Assembly: GCF_003570925.1 (NCBI RefSeq)
Contig: NZ_QXIS01000001.1
Location: forward strand, 1 to 64,000
Length of the DNA: 64,000 nt
Reading direction: 5' to 3'
Source: Candidatus Cryosericum terrychapinii
GTDB lineage: Bacteria; Caldisericota; Caldisericia; Cryosericales; Cryosericaceae
Shown: piece by piece, positions 41,412-49,281 of the stretch
How the letters are laid out: each line of letters begins with the position of its first letter
How positions within the stretch are numbered: the stretch's first letter is position 1
Translations under genes and position numbers: made by a program
The notes under the pieces: generated by a model
What the model saw: only the letters and a program-made list of their open reading frames with translations
Told to the model about the DNA's origin: nothing
Database searches by the model: none

Positions 41412-43505
41412 ATGAAACGGACGATCGGTTGCTCACGGTTCAAACGGCTCATTGGCGTTCTGATTGCGTGTGCGTTGTTGACTGGATATAGTGCCCCAGA
41501 GGCACGTGCAGCCATCAGCACTGTCGAAGTGCAAGTTGTGCCCAACGTGGCCAAGGTGTCCGCGCGCTACACGGTCTCGTTTGTTACTGGTGTAGGGCTT
41601 GCTGCTGGTGATGCGGTATTGTTGCAGTTCCCGCAGGGGACGACGCTTCCGTGTTCCCCTTGTAACCCGCTCGTATACGCTGACGAAGTGACAGTCAACG
41701 ATCTCCACCCAAAGCAGCCGGCCTTTGGCAATCCGAGCGCTGGCACGTTGAAGGTGTTCGTGCCTGAGGCCATCGCTGCCGGCGGTGCGGTGCGTATCGT
41801 TATCAGCACACTGGTACCGCGCGTGGGCAACCCGGACATCGGGACCTATCGCATTCGTGTGTCCACTGACCACGAGCCCTCGGTAGAATCGGCACCGTAC
41901 ACCATTGGCACCAGCCAGATCATGGCACCCACGGTTCACCTGGAGTCCACCATCGCAAACGTTGGATCGGGCTACAGTATCACTTTTGTCACTGGCGTGA
42001 CTGGACAGCTTGTCCAGGGCAGCAGCGTGATTACAATAACCTACGCAGCAGGCGGGTTTCCCGCGGCGCCCGTCAACGGCGCGGTCACGGTGAACGGCCT
42101 GGCTTCGGAGCGCATCCTGACCAACCCGGTCAAGCACACGATGGAGATCTTGTCGCCACTTACCGTAGATACGCGGTCTGCGGTGACGATTGCCATCGGA
42201 GCAGGCTACGGACTGACAAACCCTGTCAAGGCGGGCAACTACGTGCTGTACGTGCACACGTCGGCCGAGCCGGGAGACGTCGCTTCCGAGCCGTTTCAGA
42301 TCAAGGATTTGCCCATGGTTTCCACGACCATCTACGTGGGTCCTGGCACACCTGACGGGCAGAACGGATGGTACGTCAGTGAGCCCATGGTGACGCTGGC
42401 CGCCGCCTCAAACGTCGAGGGACGGCTTGAACTGCACTACGGCATCGACAGCGAACCGACGACACTCTACACAGTTCCGTTCCAGATTCCATCTGGCGTG
42501 CATACGCTGAAGTACCGCGCCCGCAACGTGGATGCCGACATCGACGAGGAATCGGTCAAGACCGCTGAGTTCCGTGTGGCCACGACAGGCCCTGTCCTCA
42601 CCATCGATGGCACCGAGCAGCGCCTCGTCACTTCCTCCTCCTTCACGCTGACGGGATCGGTCGCGCCGTCTCCGGCGCCTGTTACGACCGTGGATATACT
42701 GGGCAGGGAGACACATATCATTGCGGGGGGGACCTTCTCTGAGCCGTTGACCCTCTTCGAGGGGGCTAATGAACTACGTGTCACGGCGACAGACGAGAGC
42801 GGCCGCACGACCTCTGCCACGGTGAGTGTGACAGTCGACACCGTACCGCCGAGGATGACGGTTTCTGCGCCGGTCAACTGGCAGGAGATCCATGCCGAGA
42901 AGGTCATGGTGCGCGGGAACGTCGAGTCCGGGGCGGTGCTTCAGGTCAACGGCACGACCGTGCCAAATGCCATGCCTGACGGATCGTTTGCGCACGAAGT
43001 CGCGCTGACAATCGGTACGAACACGATCAGCGTGACAGCCCAGGATGCGGCAGGGAATGTCCGCAAGGTGGCTGTTCTGGTGACCCGCGTTCCGGCGAAC
43101 GAATCAACGATCGTCCTGACGATCGGTAACAAGTACATGACCATCAATGGTACCAAACGGGAGATTGACCCGGGGCGCAGCACGGTGCCGGTCATTCAGA
43201 ATGGCCGCACGCTCGTTCCGATCGCTGCCATCATCGAGGCATTGGGCGGCAAGGTGACCTGGGCAGCCTCAGCGCGGACTGCGACCGTTACGCTGGGCGA
43301 TACCGAGCTTGTACTCGCCATCGGTGGACCGACTGCATATGTGAACGGCAAGTCCACGCCCATCGACACGGATACCAAGGTGACGCCAGTCATCGTCAAC
43401 GACCGTACTATGCTTCCATTCCGCTTTGTCGCGGAGCAGTTGGGAGGCACCGTGCAGTGGAACGCGGCCACGAGGACGGTCGTCCTGCACTTCAACGTAT
43501 CCTAG
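41412..43505 (+). CDS. Surface protein, paralogue 3 of 3, PF07833 C-terminus
   Basis: A 697-residue shorter member of the series: signal peptide (to about ARAAI), two repeats of the FP-type, a chitobiase C-like segment (WYVSEPMVTLAAAS), Ig-like domains (DGSFAHEVAL) and two PF07833 units; the first is divergent at its core (RTLVPIAAIIEALG), the second normal (RTMLPFRFVAEQLG). ATG 41412, nine bases after GAAAGG, is preferred to ATG 41403. The next gene starts 12 bp later, so transcription may continue into the DUF4446 gene. Confidence 0.82.
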   Translation: MKRTIGCSRFKRLIGVLIACALLTGYSAPEARAAISTVEVQVVPNVAKVSARYTVSFVTGVGLAAGDAVLLQFPQGTTLPCSPCNPLVYADEVTVNDLHPKQPAFGNPSAGTLKVFVPEAIAAGGAVRIVISTLVPRVGNPDIGTYRIRVSTDHEPSVESAPYTIGTSQIMAPTVHLESTIANVGSGYSITFVTGVTGQLVQGSSVITITYAAGGFPAAPVNGAVTVNGLASERILTNPVKHTMEILSPLTVDTRSAVTIAIGAGYGLTNPVKAGNYVLYVHTSAEPGDVASEPFQIKDLPMVSTTIYVGPGTPDGQNGWYVSEPMVTLAAASNVEGRLELHYGIDSEPTTLYTVPFQIPSGVHTLKYRARNVDADIDEESVKTAEFRVATTGPVLTIDGTEQRLVTSSSFTLTGSVAPSPAPVTTVDILGRETHIIAGGTFSEPLTLFEGANELRVTATDESGRTTSATVSVTVDTVPPRMTVSAPVNWQEIHAEKVMVRGNVESGAVLQVNGTTVPNAMPDGSFAHEVALTIGTNTISVTAQDAAGNVRKVAVLVTRVPANESTIVLTIGNKYMTINGTKREIDPGRSTVPVIQNGRTLVPIAAIIEALGGKVTWAASARTATVTLGDTELVLAIGGPTAYVNGKSTPIDTDTKVTPVIVNDRTMLPFRFVAEQLGGTVQWNAATRTVVLHFNVS

Positions 43506-43517
43506 CCGAACACGTTG

Positions 43518-44009
43518 ATGGAATTCCTGCAACAGCTGTACATGACGGACGGCGGTCGTATCGGTATTGCCGCCGCCGTTCTTATTGCGTTTGGCGTCGG
43601 CATGGCAGGCCTGGCTACTGCTGCCGGCAACCGGCGTCTGCTGAGGCGCATCTTTGGGGAGGCACAGGGACAGCAGTTTCACGAACGCCTCGCCGCAATC
43701 CTGCGGACCTTCGAGGACCATACGGCGATGGAGCGCGAGCTGCGGGAGTCCCTGACTAGCTTGGAGCAAACGAGCCACAGCTTCTTCGACACCGTGGACA
43801 TTGAGCATTATGACGCGTTTCAGGGACAGGCGGGCAAGTTCAGCTTTTCGCTGCTCATGCTCAATCGCAATGAATCAGGAATCATCCTGACGTCACTCAC
43901 TAATACCCAGGGCAGCAAGGTGTACGTGAAGCGGATCGAGAACGGGAAGAATGATACGGCGCTGAGTCGCGAAGAGCAGGATTTGCTGAGTAGACACGCA
44001 CGGGCTTGA
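43518..44009 (+). CDS. DUF4446-family membrane-anchored protein
   Basis: A 163-residue protein with one N-terminal membrane segment (about 14-36), a coiled-coil-prone middle (residues 45-90) and a small conserved C-terminal domain (YDAFQGQAGKFSFSLLMLN ... GSKVYVKRIENG) that matches my recollection of DUF4446 (PF14584), a Firmicutes family of unknown role often placed near chromosome-partition or wall genes. ATG 43518 lacks a clear ribosome site, which fits reading by coupling with the gene upstream. Confidence 0.75.
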   Translation: MEFLQQLYMTDGGRIGIAAAVLIAFGVGMAGLATAAGNRRLLRRIFGEAQGQQFHERLAAILRTFEDHTAMERELRESLTSLEQTSHSFFDTVDIEHYDAFQGQAGKFSFSLLMLNRNESGIILTSLTNTQGSKVYVKRIENGKNDTALSREEQDLLSRHARA

Positions 44010-44016
44010 CATGGGG

Positions 44017-44043
44017 TTGCATTTTGTACCACGTTCCTATACT
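44017..44043 (+). promoter_or_regulatory. Promoter of the M23 peptidase-bactofilin pair
   Basis: TTGCAT (44017-44022) and TATACT (44038-44043) with a 15-base spacer; a perfect TTGACA at 44006 is too far. The 13-mer GGGTTGCATTTTG here recurs exactly at 47401-47413 before the S1 protein gene. Confidence 0.5.
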
Positions 44044-44115
44044 GTGTACTTATGTGCGTCACCCGTGGGCAAACTTTACCCGCTGGGGCGCAATTCTGGG
44101 GAAGTGAGGCGATAG

Positions 44116-45066
44116 ATGGCGAAAAAGGCATCAGTCGAGAACAAGAGCAAGCGCACCGGCTACTCAGTCGTTATCGTTCCACTGTACGAAGGATGTGCGC
44201 GTCAGTTCAAGATCTCCCGCTTCGCCATCTACAGTGTCATCACCGCATTCGTCCTCTTTGTCTCAAGCTTCGTCTATGTGTTCGTGCAGAACACGCGCCT
44301 CAAGAACACCGTCGCCCAGTACAACGGCATGGGCCTGGACCAGGTGATTCGCCTGCAGGCGACTCAACTTGATGCCGCCAACGAGGCCATCAGCAAGAGC
44401 AACACGGAACTGGATGCACTCAAGACGTATGTCGTATATCTGGGTACCCTTGATGCCAAGGTCCGCAAGACACTTGGCTTCGCCGCGAATAACGTCTCTC
44501 TGGCGTCCATCCTCAAATCGACGGCCACGCCGACTCTTTCTGTCAGCCGTGGCCTGGCCGCAGGCGCGACACAGCTGTCGACGTCGACTGCTGTCGTGCA
44601 ACAAGAAGCCGAAGCTCGTGAGAAGAACCTTATCGTCCTGCAGGACGCGGCCTCCAAGTACAACAGCTTACTTGCGCAGACTCCTTCCATCTGGCCGCTC
44701 TACGGTCTTATTACGTCAGAGTATGGCTGGCGCTCCAACCCGTTCGGTGGCAGCAGCGGCGAATACCATGACGGTGTCGACATTGCAGCTCCGTATGGCA
44801 CAGCGATCCGCGCGACGGCTGACGGCAAGGTGGAGCAGTCCGGGTGGAACGGGAGCTACGGCATTTCGGTGACGCTGTACCATCGGGACGGCATCGAGAC
44901 TCTGTACGGCCACATGAGCCGCACAGCCGTGTCCGCAGGCCAGACCGTCAAGAAGGGCCAGGTCATCGGCTTTGAGGGGTCGACTGGTCGCGCTACTGGT
45001 GCGCATTGCCATTATGAAGTCATGATCAACGGTGACGCGGTCAACCCGATGACATATCTCAACTAG
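44116..45066 (+). CDS. M23 family (LytM-type) peptidase, membrane-anchored
   Basis: A 316-residue protein. One membrane segment (about 36-56), a coiled-coil stretch (about 60-190) and a C-terminal M23 domain (about 200-316). The zinc motifs are visible: H..GVD in EYHDGVDIA and H.H in GAHCHYEV, so an active endopeptidase cutting peptidoglycan cross-links is expected. It may also work as a wall-remodelling partner of the bactofilin encoded 17 bp downstream, a pairing well known from other bacteria. Confidence 0.93.
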   Translation: MAKKASVENKSKRTGYSVVIVPLYEGCARQFKISRFAIYSVITAFVLFVSSFVYVFVQNTRLKNTVAQYNGMGLDQVIRLQATQLDAANEAISKSNTELDALKTYVVYLGTLDAKVRKTLGFAANNVSLASILKSTATPTLSVSRGLAAGATQLSTSTAVVQQEAEAREKNLIVLQDAASKYNSLLAQTPSIWPLYGLITSEYGWRSNPFGGSSGEYHDGVDIAAPYGTAIRATADGKVEQSGWNGSYGISVTLYHRDGIETLYGHMSRTAVSAGQTVKKGQVIGFEGSTGRATGAHCHYEVMINGDAVNPMTYLN

Positions 45067-45083
45067 GTGCGGAGGAGACAGAC

Positions 45084-45476
45084 ATGGCATTTGGTCCATC
45101 CAAGACTTCCACAGAGAGCAAGACGGCATCTGTGTTTGCCCACGACCTCGCAGTGAAGGGTGACGTCGAGAATCAGGGGGATCTGCGTATCGAGGGTCAG
45201 CTGCATGGCAATGTTGCCGGCCATGGGACGATCACGATCGCCGAACAGGGCGAGGTCCATGGCAATGTCGAAGGGCGTCAGGTCGTCGTGATGGGACGTG
45301 TTGAAGGGAACGTCAAGGGCACGGAGAAGGTTGAGGTCCTGGAGAAGTCGACCGTCAAGGGTGACGTCACGAGTGCGCGCATCTCCGTCGAGGAGGGTGC
45401 ATCAGTGTCCGGCAAGTTTGACACGACTCCCCGAGAGGCCGCGCCTGTAGGCGAGATGAAACTGCCCAAGGGATAG
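45084..45476 (+). CDS. Bactofilin
   Basis: A 130-residue polymer-forming cytoskeletal protein. The central part (about 20-110) shows the regular right-handed beta-helix pattern, GDVENQGDLRIEGQLHGNV and repeats of V.GNV.G, with short disordered ends. Bactofilins assemble without nucleotides at the membrane and place wall enzymes. Co-transcribed with the M23 peptidase. GGAGGAG site before ATG 45084. Confidence 0.93.
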   Translation: MAFGPSKTSTESKTASVFAHDLAVKGDVENQGDLRIEGQLHGNVAGHGTITIAEQGEVHGNVEGRQVVVMGRVEGNVKGTEKVEVLEKSTVKGDVTSARISVEEGASVSGKFDTTPREAAPVGEMKLPKG

Positions 45477-45502
45477 ACTGCGCATTCTGAGAGGGTGACC
45501 AC

Positions 45503-45531
45503 ACCGGCGCTTTATTGATGGCGCCGGTTTG
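45503..45531 (+). terminator. Terminator after bactofilin
   Basis: ACCGGCGC/GCGCCGGT (45503-45510 with 45521-45528), 10-base loop, followed by TTTG. Confidence 0.65.
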
Positions 45532-45616
45532 CCATATCGATATGGGGTCAGCTGGTAATTGCCCACTTGGTGGTACATGCTCCGAGTCGACTGTTTGCCG
45601 ATGTCTTTCCTTCTTT

Positions 45617-45684
45617 GTCGTTCCTGCGAAGGCGGGAACCCATCGCTTCACGCAAAGCTGGATTATCGCATGTGCGGGAATGAC
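45617..45684. repeat. Palindromic intergenic repeat (dRS3-like ends)
   Basis: A roughly 68-bp imperfect palindrome: starts GTCGTTCC and ends GGGAATGAC, with an inner TTCCTGCGAAGGCGGGAA hairpin. This style of mobile intergenic palindrome is seen in many bacteria. Lies in the 327-bp space between bactofilin and the PATAN-like gene, which otherwise holds only a terminator and a promoter. Confidence 0.5.
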
Positions 45685-45712
45685 AAACCAGAGGCGACAC
45701 ACCATGATCCTC

Positions 45713-45739
45713 TTGCACCGGATTTTCCCGTGCTATACT
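45713..45739 (+). promoter_or_regulatory. Promoter of the PATAN-like/divIC operon
   Basis: TTGCAC (45713-45718) and TATACT (45734-45739), 15-base spacer, about 60 bases before ATG 45804. Confidence 0.5.
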
Positions 45740-45803
45740 TTGAATCGCGAGGTGGTCTGGCTCGAGTGACGGTGACCTGAGAGGAGTCTGCTGGAGGGAG
45801 AGG

Positions 45804-46769
45804 ATGGGCGAAGGCAAACTGGCCGAGTTTCCAGCTCGTACGATTCTCGAAGTGCTGTTCACCAAGGATCCGAGCGCACTTCTGTCTGTCACGACGAAGG
45901 CTGCCCGGTACGACGTTGTCGTTGGCCACAGTGGTATTCGCTACGCGAGCCGGGGGCAGCTGAGCGGCGAGACCGCCGTATTCCTGCTGCTGATGGAGAT
46001 CGAGGGCACATTCGCGCTGGGCCCCGCCACCTCGGACTATGCATCCAACTGCGTTTTCCAGAGTCTGAGCGACGTCGATGCCAGGTTCGCAGCGTGGAAG
46101 AAACGCTTGACCGGTTCCGATCTCCGATTCCTGGATCCCGGACGCCTATATTGGTGGCGCAGCAAGCTCAGCAAGGACGTGCAGCAGCTGGCCGCGCCGG
46201 AATATGAGATTGCGCAACTGACCAGAGACCGCGCGCAGACGATCGATTCGCTGGCGTCAGTCCTGGGACAGGATGTGCTTGACGTCGCCAAGACGCTGAG
46301 CCGGATGACGCGTCAGGAGTCCTTTGAGATCGTGCCGTTCGTCCGCCCGCCACGTCAGGGGACGTACCGATGTGTCGTGGCCTCACGCGACGCACTGTTG
46401 GCCAATGCTTTCTGGCAGAAGGTTTGTGGCGGGGAGATGCCGCTGCAGTGGGACAGCCGTGAGCTGCTCTACCGGCGGACTGTCTCCCATCCTGCGTACG
46501 ACCTGTCGACGGTGTTCATCATGCAGGTGCTGGACGACACGATGAAAGACATGGTCCGGCTTGCTGAGGTTCTCTTCTTCCTCCTGTCGGATCTGCCCTC
46601 CGATGAGGAGAAGTATCTTGCGGAATTGCATGCTCTCAACCCGACGATGTCCATGTTCTTCTGGGGTTCCAGGCGACGGAGATGGGTGCGTCGCGTGTCG
46701 CAGTCCGTCCACTTCACGACCCCAATGGAGCGCGAGTTCGTCCTGCAGTCTCTAGACGTGTTTCTATAG
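45804..46769 (+). CDS. PATAN/DUF4388-like N-terminal protein of unknown function
   Basis: A 321-residue soluble protein. The first 75 residues (ILEVLFTKDPSALLSV ... GIRYASRGQLSGETAVFLLL...GTFAL) have the pattern of the PATAN/DUF4388 domain found in bacterial signalling proteins. The middle is helical and the C-terminal part (about 180-321) matches nothing I know, ending in a basic segment SRRRRWVRRVSQ. Good ribosome site (GGAGGGAG) before ATG 45804. First gene of a run leading to the divIC-like gene; a regulatory role is possible but unproved. Confidence 0.7.
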   Translation: MGEGKLAEFPARTILEVLFTKDPSALLSVTTKAARYDVVVGHSGIRYASRGQLSGETAVFLLLMEIEGTFALGPATSDYASNCVFQSLSDVDARFAAWKKRLTGSDLRFLDPGRLYWWRSKLSKDVQQLAAPEYEIAQLTRDRAQTIDSLASVLGQDVLDVAKTLSRMTRQESFEIVPFVRPPRQGTYRCVVASRDALLANAFWQKVCGGEMPLQWDSRELLYRRTVSHPAYDLSTVFIMQVLDDTMKDMVRLAEVLFFLLSDLPSDEEKYLAELHALNPTMSMFFWGSRRRRWVRRVSQSVHFTTPMEREFVLQSLDVFL

Positions 46770-46804
46770 GTGGAGACATTAGTTCGTTTGGGGAGGTACG
46801 TGAA

Positions 46805-47008
46805 ATGAGCGGAGGATACTGGAATCGCGCCCTTGTTGTCGATCTGGAAGAGGGAACGTCATGTGACGAGGTGCTTGACGCGAGCGTGTCGAATGAGTAC
46901 CATGACCTCAGGGACTTGGGGGATCGTCTGGGCATTCCGACGATCGAAACGGCGAGACGGTTGAGAATCGACCAGTTGAGCACCGGGGGTTCGGCGCCTG
47001 AGGGGTGA
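46805..47008 (+). CDS. Small protein of unknown function
   Basis: 67 residues, acidic, no membrane segment. It is likely real: GGGAGG stands eight bases before ATG 46805, and its stop overlaps the next start in a GTGA (47005-47008). The opening GGYWNRALVVDLEEGT faintly recalls the first strands of aldehyde ferredoxin oxidoreductases, but the rest of that enzyme is missing and the likeness may be chance. Confidence 0.6.
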   Translation: MSGGYWNRALVVDLEEGTSCDEVLDASVSNEYHDLRDLGDRLGIPTIETARRLRIDQLSTGGSAPEG

Positions 47009-47400
47009 GACTTGTGTTGAGACAACGGAAGCGTGGACATAGATTAAATATGCGCAAGGCTCTGGCACTCGTGGCCTGTTTCGTCATCGGCTATCTCATC
47101 TGGAGTACGGTCGCCGCGCTCGTCTATCTGGGCAAGGCGGACAGGGAGACGACACGCACGTTTGCCGAACTGCAACGGGTCAGCGCGCAGACGCTCGAAC
47201 AGCAGAAGGCCATGGAGTATCATGCGACGAAAGCCTACATCGAGAAGGTCGCGCGCGAGGACATGCTCATGAGCGACAAGGGTGACACTGTCATCCTCTT
47301 CCCTATGAGCCGCACAGTCCTAGAGCCGGTTCCTCCTGCGCCCACACTTCTCCCTCGCGTGCTGAGTCAACTCATTACATGGGTCAAGGGATGGTTCTAG
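47005..47400 (+). CDS. DivIC/FtsB-like septum protein
   Basis: A 131-residue bitopic protein: basic start, one membrane helix (about 20-43), a coiled-coil stretch (about 48-80) and the conserved tail EKVAREDMLMSDKGDTVILFP typical of the FtsB/DivIC family, which bridges FtsL and FtsQ/DivIB at the division septum. GTG 47005 is chosen for its GTGA overlap with the upstream stop; ATG 47050 directly before the helix is an alternative. The next gene is an S1 protein, the same order as divIC-yabR in Bacillus. Confidence 0.82.
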   Translation: MRLVLRQRKRGHRLNMRKALALVACFVIGYLIWSTVAALVYLGKADRETTRTFAELQRVSAQTLEQQKAMEYHATKAYIEKVAREDMLMSDKGDTVILFPMSRTVLEPVPPAPTLLPRVLSQLITWVKGWF

Positions 47401-47402
47401 GG

Positions 47403-47430
47403 TTGCATTTTGGCTTGGGCACTGTATGCT
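47403..47430 (+). promoter_or_regulatory. Promoter of the S1-domain gene
   Basis: TTGCAT (47403-47408) and TATGCT (47425-47430), 16-base spacer. Shares the 13-mer GGGTTGCATTTTG with the M23 peptidase promoter. Confidence 0.5.
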
Positions 47431-47491
47431 GTTTTATTGGAGCCTGCCACGTCGGCAGAGCTATCCCCCACAGAGGTGAGTGATTACTTTA

Positions 47492-47953
47492 ATGGCTGAA
47501 GAGCACCGCATCAAGCTGACCGAAGGCATCGTCATCAAAATCGTTCCGTTCGGAGCGTTTGTCAAGACAGACACCAATGAAGTAGGTCTGGTCCATATCT
47601 CAGAAATCAGCGACACCTATGTCAAGGACGTCAACCAGTTCCTCAAGGAAGGGGACAAGGTCATCGTTCGCGTCATTGGCCGCAACAAGGACGGGAAACT
47701 GAACCTCTCCATCAAGGCTGCAAAGGCTGCCGGTGGTGCCGAGGCAACGCCTGCCGCTCCCGCCACGGAAGGCAGTCCCCCCATCCAGGTTTCTGGGCCA
47801 GGTGCGCCGCCTGCCCGTCCCTCGTACAGCGCGCGCCCGTTCCGCGAAAAGCCCCTGCTGAGCCCCTTCGACATGATGATGAAGCGGTATCTGCAGGACT
47901 CACAGGAGTGGCAGGTCGACAAAAAGAAGCGGACAGAGCGCAAGCGCGGATAG
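47492..47953 (+). CDS. S1 RNA-binding domain protein (YabR-like)
   Basis: 153 residues. Residues 5-75 form one S1 domain (GIVIKIVPFGAFVKTD ... GLVHISEISDTYVKDVNQFLKEGDKV ... KLNLSIKAA). The rest is a Pro/Ala-rich linker and a basic tail (DKKKRTERKRG) suited to RNA binding. In Bacillus the gene after divIC is yabR, a protein of the same design. ATG 47492 is preferred over GTG 47480, which sits on its own ribosome site. Likely binds RNA or ribosomes; exact job unknown. Confidence 0.88.
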   Translation: MAEEHRIKLTEGIVIKIVPFGAFVKTDTNEVGLVHISEISDTYVKDVNQFLKEGDKVIVRVIGRNKDGKLNLSIKAAKAAGGAEATPAAPATEGSPPIQVSGPGAPPARPSYSARPFREKPLLSPFDMMMKRYLQDSQEWQVDKKKRTERKRG

Positions 47954-47971
47954 CGTCTCGCTTTTCCTGAC

Positions 47972-48000
47972 TTGACAGAGGCTGTCGCCTCTGCTACTAT
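47972..48000 (+). promoter_or_regulatory. tRNA-Met promoter
   Basis: TTGACA (47972-47977) and TACTAT (47995-48000) with a 17-base spacer, 23 bases before the mature tRNA. Confidence 0.75.
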
Positions 48001-48023
48001 GTTCCAGTTTTCCAGCGCCCTGT

Positions 48024-48100
48024 GGCGGCGTAGCTCAGTTGGTTAGAGCATTCGGCTCATACCCGGAGTGTCGAGGGTTCGAATCCCCCCGCCGCCACCA
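48024..48100 (+). tRNA. tRNA-Met (anticodon CAT)
   Basis: A 77-base gene with encoded CCA. Acceptor GGCGGCG/CGCCGCC pairs fully, so it is not the initiator type, which has a mismatched first pair. The anticodon stem TTCGG/CCGGA frames loop CTCATAC, anticodon CAT at 58-60. The T stem GAGGG/CCCCC has one A-C mismatch. CAT could also mark a lysidine-modified tRNA-Ile; the elongator Met reading is preferred. Confidence 0.92.
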
Positions 48101-48152
48101 CTGTAACACTCTCGGGACGGTTCCATAACTGTAACACTCTCGGGACGGTTCC
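48101..48152 (-). repeat. Family 1 repeat, locus C, two tandem units abutting tRNA-Met
   Basis: Two identical 24-base units (48101-48124 and 48129-48152), on the minus strand reading GGAACCGTCCCGAGAG then TGTTACAG, 28 bases apart. The first begins at the very base after the tRNA CCA end, as expected if this was a target or junction. Confidence 0.85.
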
Positions 48153-48983
48153 AAACTTCGACTTCCCTGCCGTGACCCCTCTGGGGAAGACGAACTCTTG
48201 CAAGTACTGTCTAGTAGTCAGGTTCGATTCTTCCCAGAACGATCCCAAGTCTCCCAGGATTTCGAAACCTCGCTTGAGAACCTCAGGTGTATCGAGAGCT
48301 GAATCTGCCACCAGAGCAAGCTGGCATTTGAGGACTTCTTCCTCCGCTGAAGCCTTCTCAAGCCATTCTTTCACCATCGCGTCTGGAATTACGTGATGGA
48401 TGCTCTTCTGGATGATTGTTTCATTCTCCTGCTTCAAAAACACGATCCTGCTTTTCACCCTGTTTCTCTCGTCTCTAACCCATTTCCGGTGCAGCTTGGA
48501 CTGGACTCGGTAGAAGACGTCGTCAGAGACGATCGGATCGAAATCACCTCGTACGGCTCGTGCGAACGACACGACGTAGTCGACATAGACCTTGTTCATC
48601 AGCATCGACCGGAAGGTGTTGCGGCTCAGTTCGTGCCCGGTACGACACGTAAGGCCCTCACTCCTGATCTGCTGGAGTGCTTTGGTGACCGTGAGCCCGG
48701 CGTCGATCAACCCAAACGATCTCTGAATCAGCGAAACAGTACGTGACTCGTCCAATTCAAGGCTCCGAATGCCCTTCACTCTGCCATTCACATATCGCAG
48801 GGAAGCTAGCCAGATGTAGCGACCCGCTTCCACGGTCGCAATCATGCCCTCCGTGCAGTTGTCGATGCGCTTCTCGTTGTCGCATTGAGCTTCGGTGGCA
48901 ACCAGGTGTCGAGAGATATCCTTGTCCTGGAGCCGAACTAGTACGCACGCAAACGGGGGCACCTGCATGGCAAGAATTCCCAT
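48153..48983 (-). pseudogene. Truncated large serine recombinase
   Basis: About 277 residues survive. Near the start is the hinge after the catalytic domain (EKRIDNCTEGMIATVEAGRY), then the recombinase domain (ELSRNTFRSMLMNKVYVDYV ... FDPIVSDDVFYRVQSKL) and a coiled-coil tail. The resolvase catalytic domain (about 130-150 residues with the active serine) is missing: the frame is cut off near 48983 where a short repeat fragment begins. At the other end there is no proper stop; the frame runs through the repeats into the antisense of tRNA-Met. It is therefore a dead remnant of an integrated element next to a tRNA gene. Confidence 0.75.
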
Positions 48984-49008
48984 CCTCTACTCCGTTACTC
49001 CGGCGCAT

Positions 49009-49025
49009 GCGGGAATCCAGTTCTG
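49009..49025 (+). repeat. Short repeat fragment at the recombinase break
   Basis: GCGGGAATCCAGTTCTG, 15 of 17 bases as at 108-124, within a larger GCGGGAATCC context like the palindrome at 45617. It marks where the recombinase gene is truncated. 49026-49281 shows no gene I can support. Confidence 0.4.
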
Positions 49026-49281
49026 TCTGACCCCGGGTTGCCGCGTTTGAGGGACGACGGAACCGTGTGCGTTCCGCACCACATTGCATTCTCCCAGCCG
49101 GTCAGACGGCATGGAACGGAGGAATCACCCGGCGAGATTCGTTGGTGTGCCGTCGTGCGGTACTATGGGACATCACCAAGCCCCGATCAGGTAGTCGGGG
49201 TCGTTGTTCGTCCGGTTGAGTTCCTGCTTCCCGATGATGTAGACTCCCTGCGAGGGTGACAGGACAACGCCGGTGACGTGA

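Noticed and set aside
46805-46870. Aldehyde ferredoxin oxidoreductase N-terminal fragment
   Set aside because: Only about 16 residues are reminiscent; the gene is intact, short and coupled to its neighbour, so a degraded oxidoreductase is not supported.
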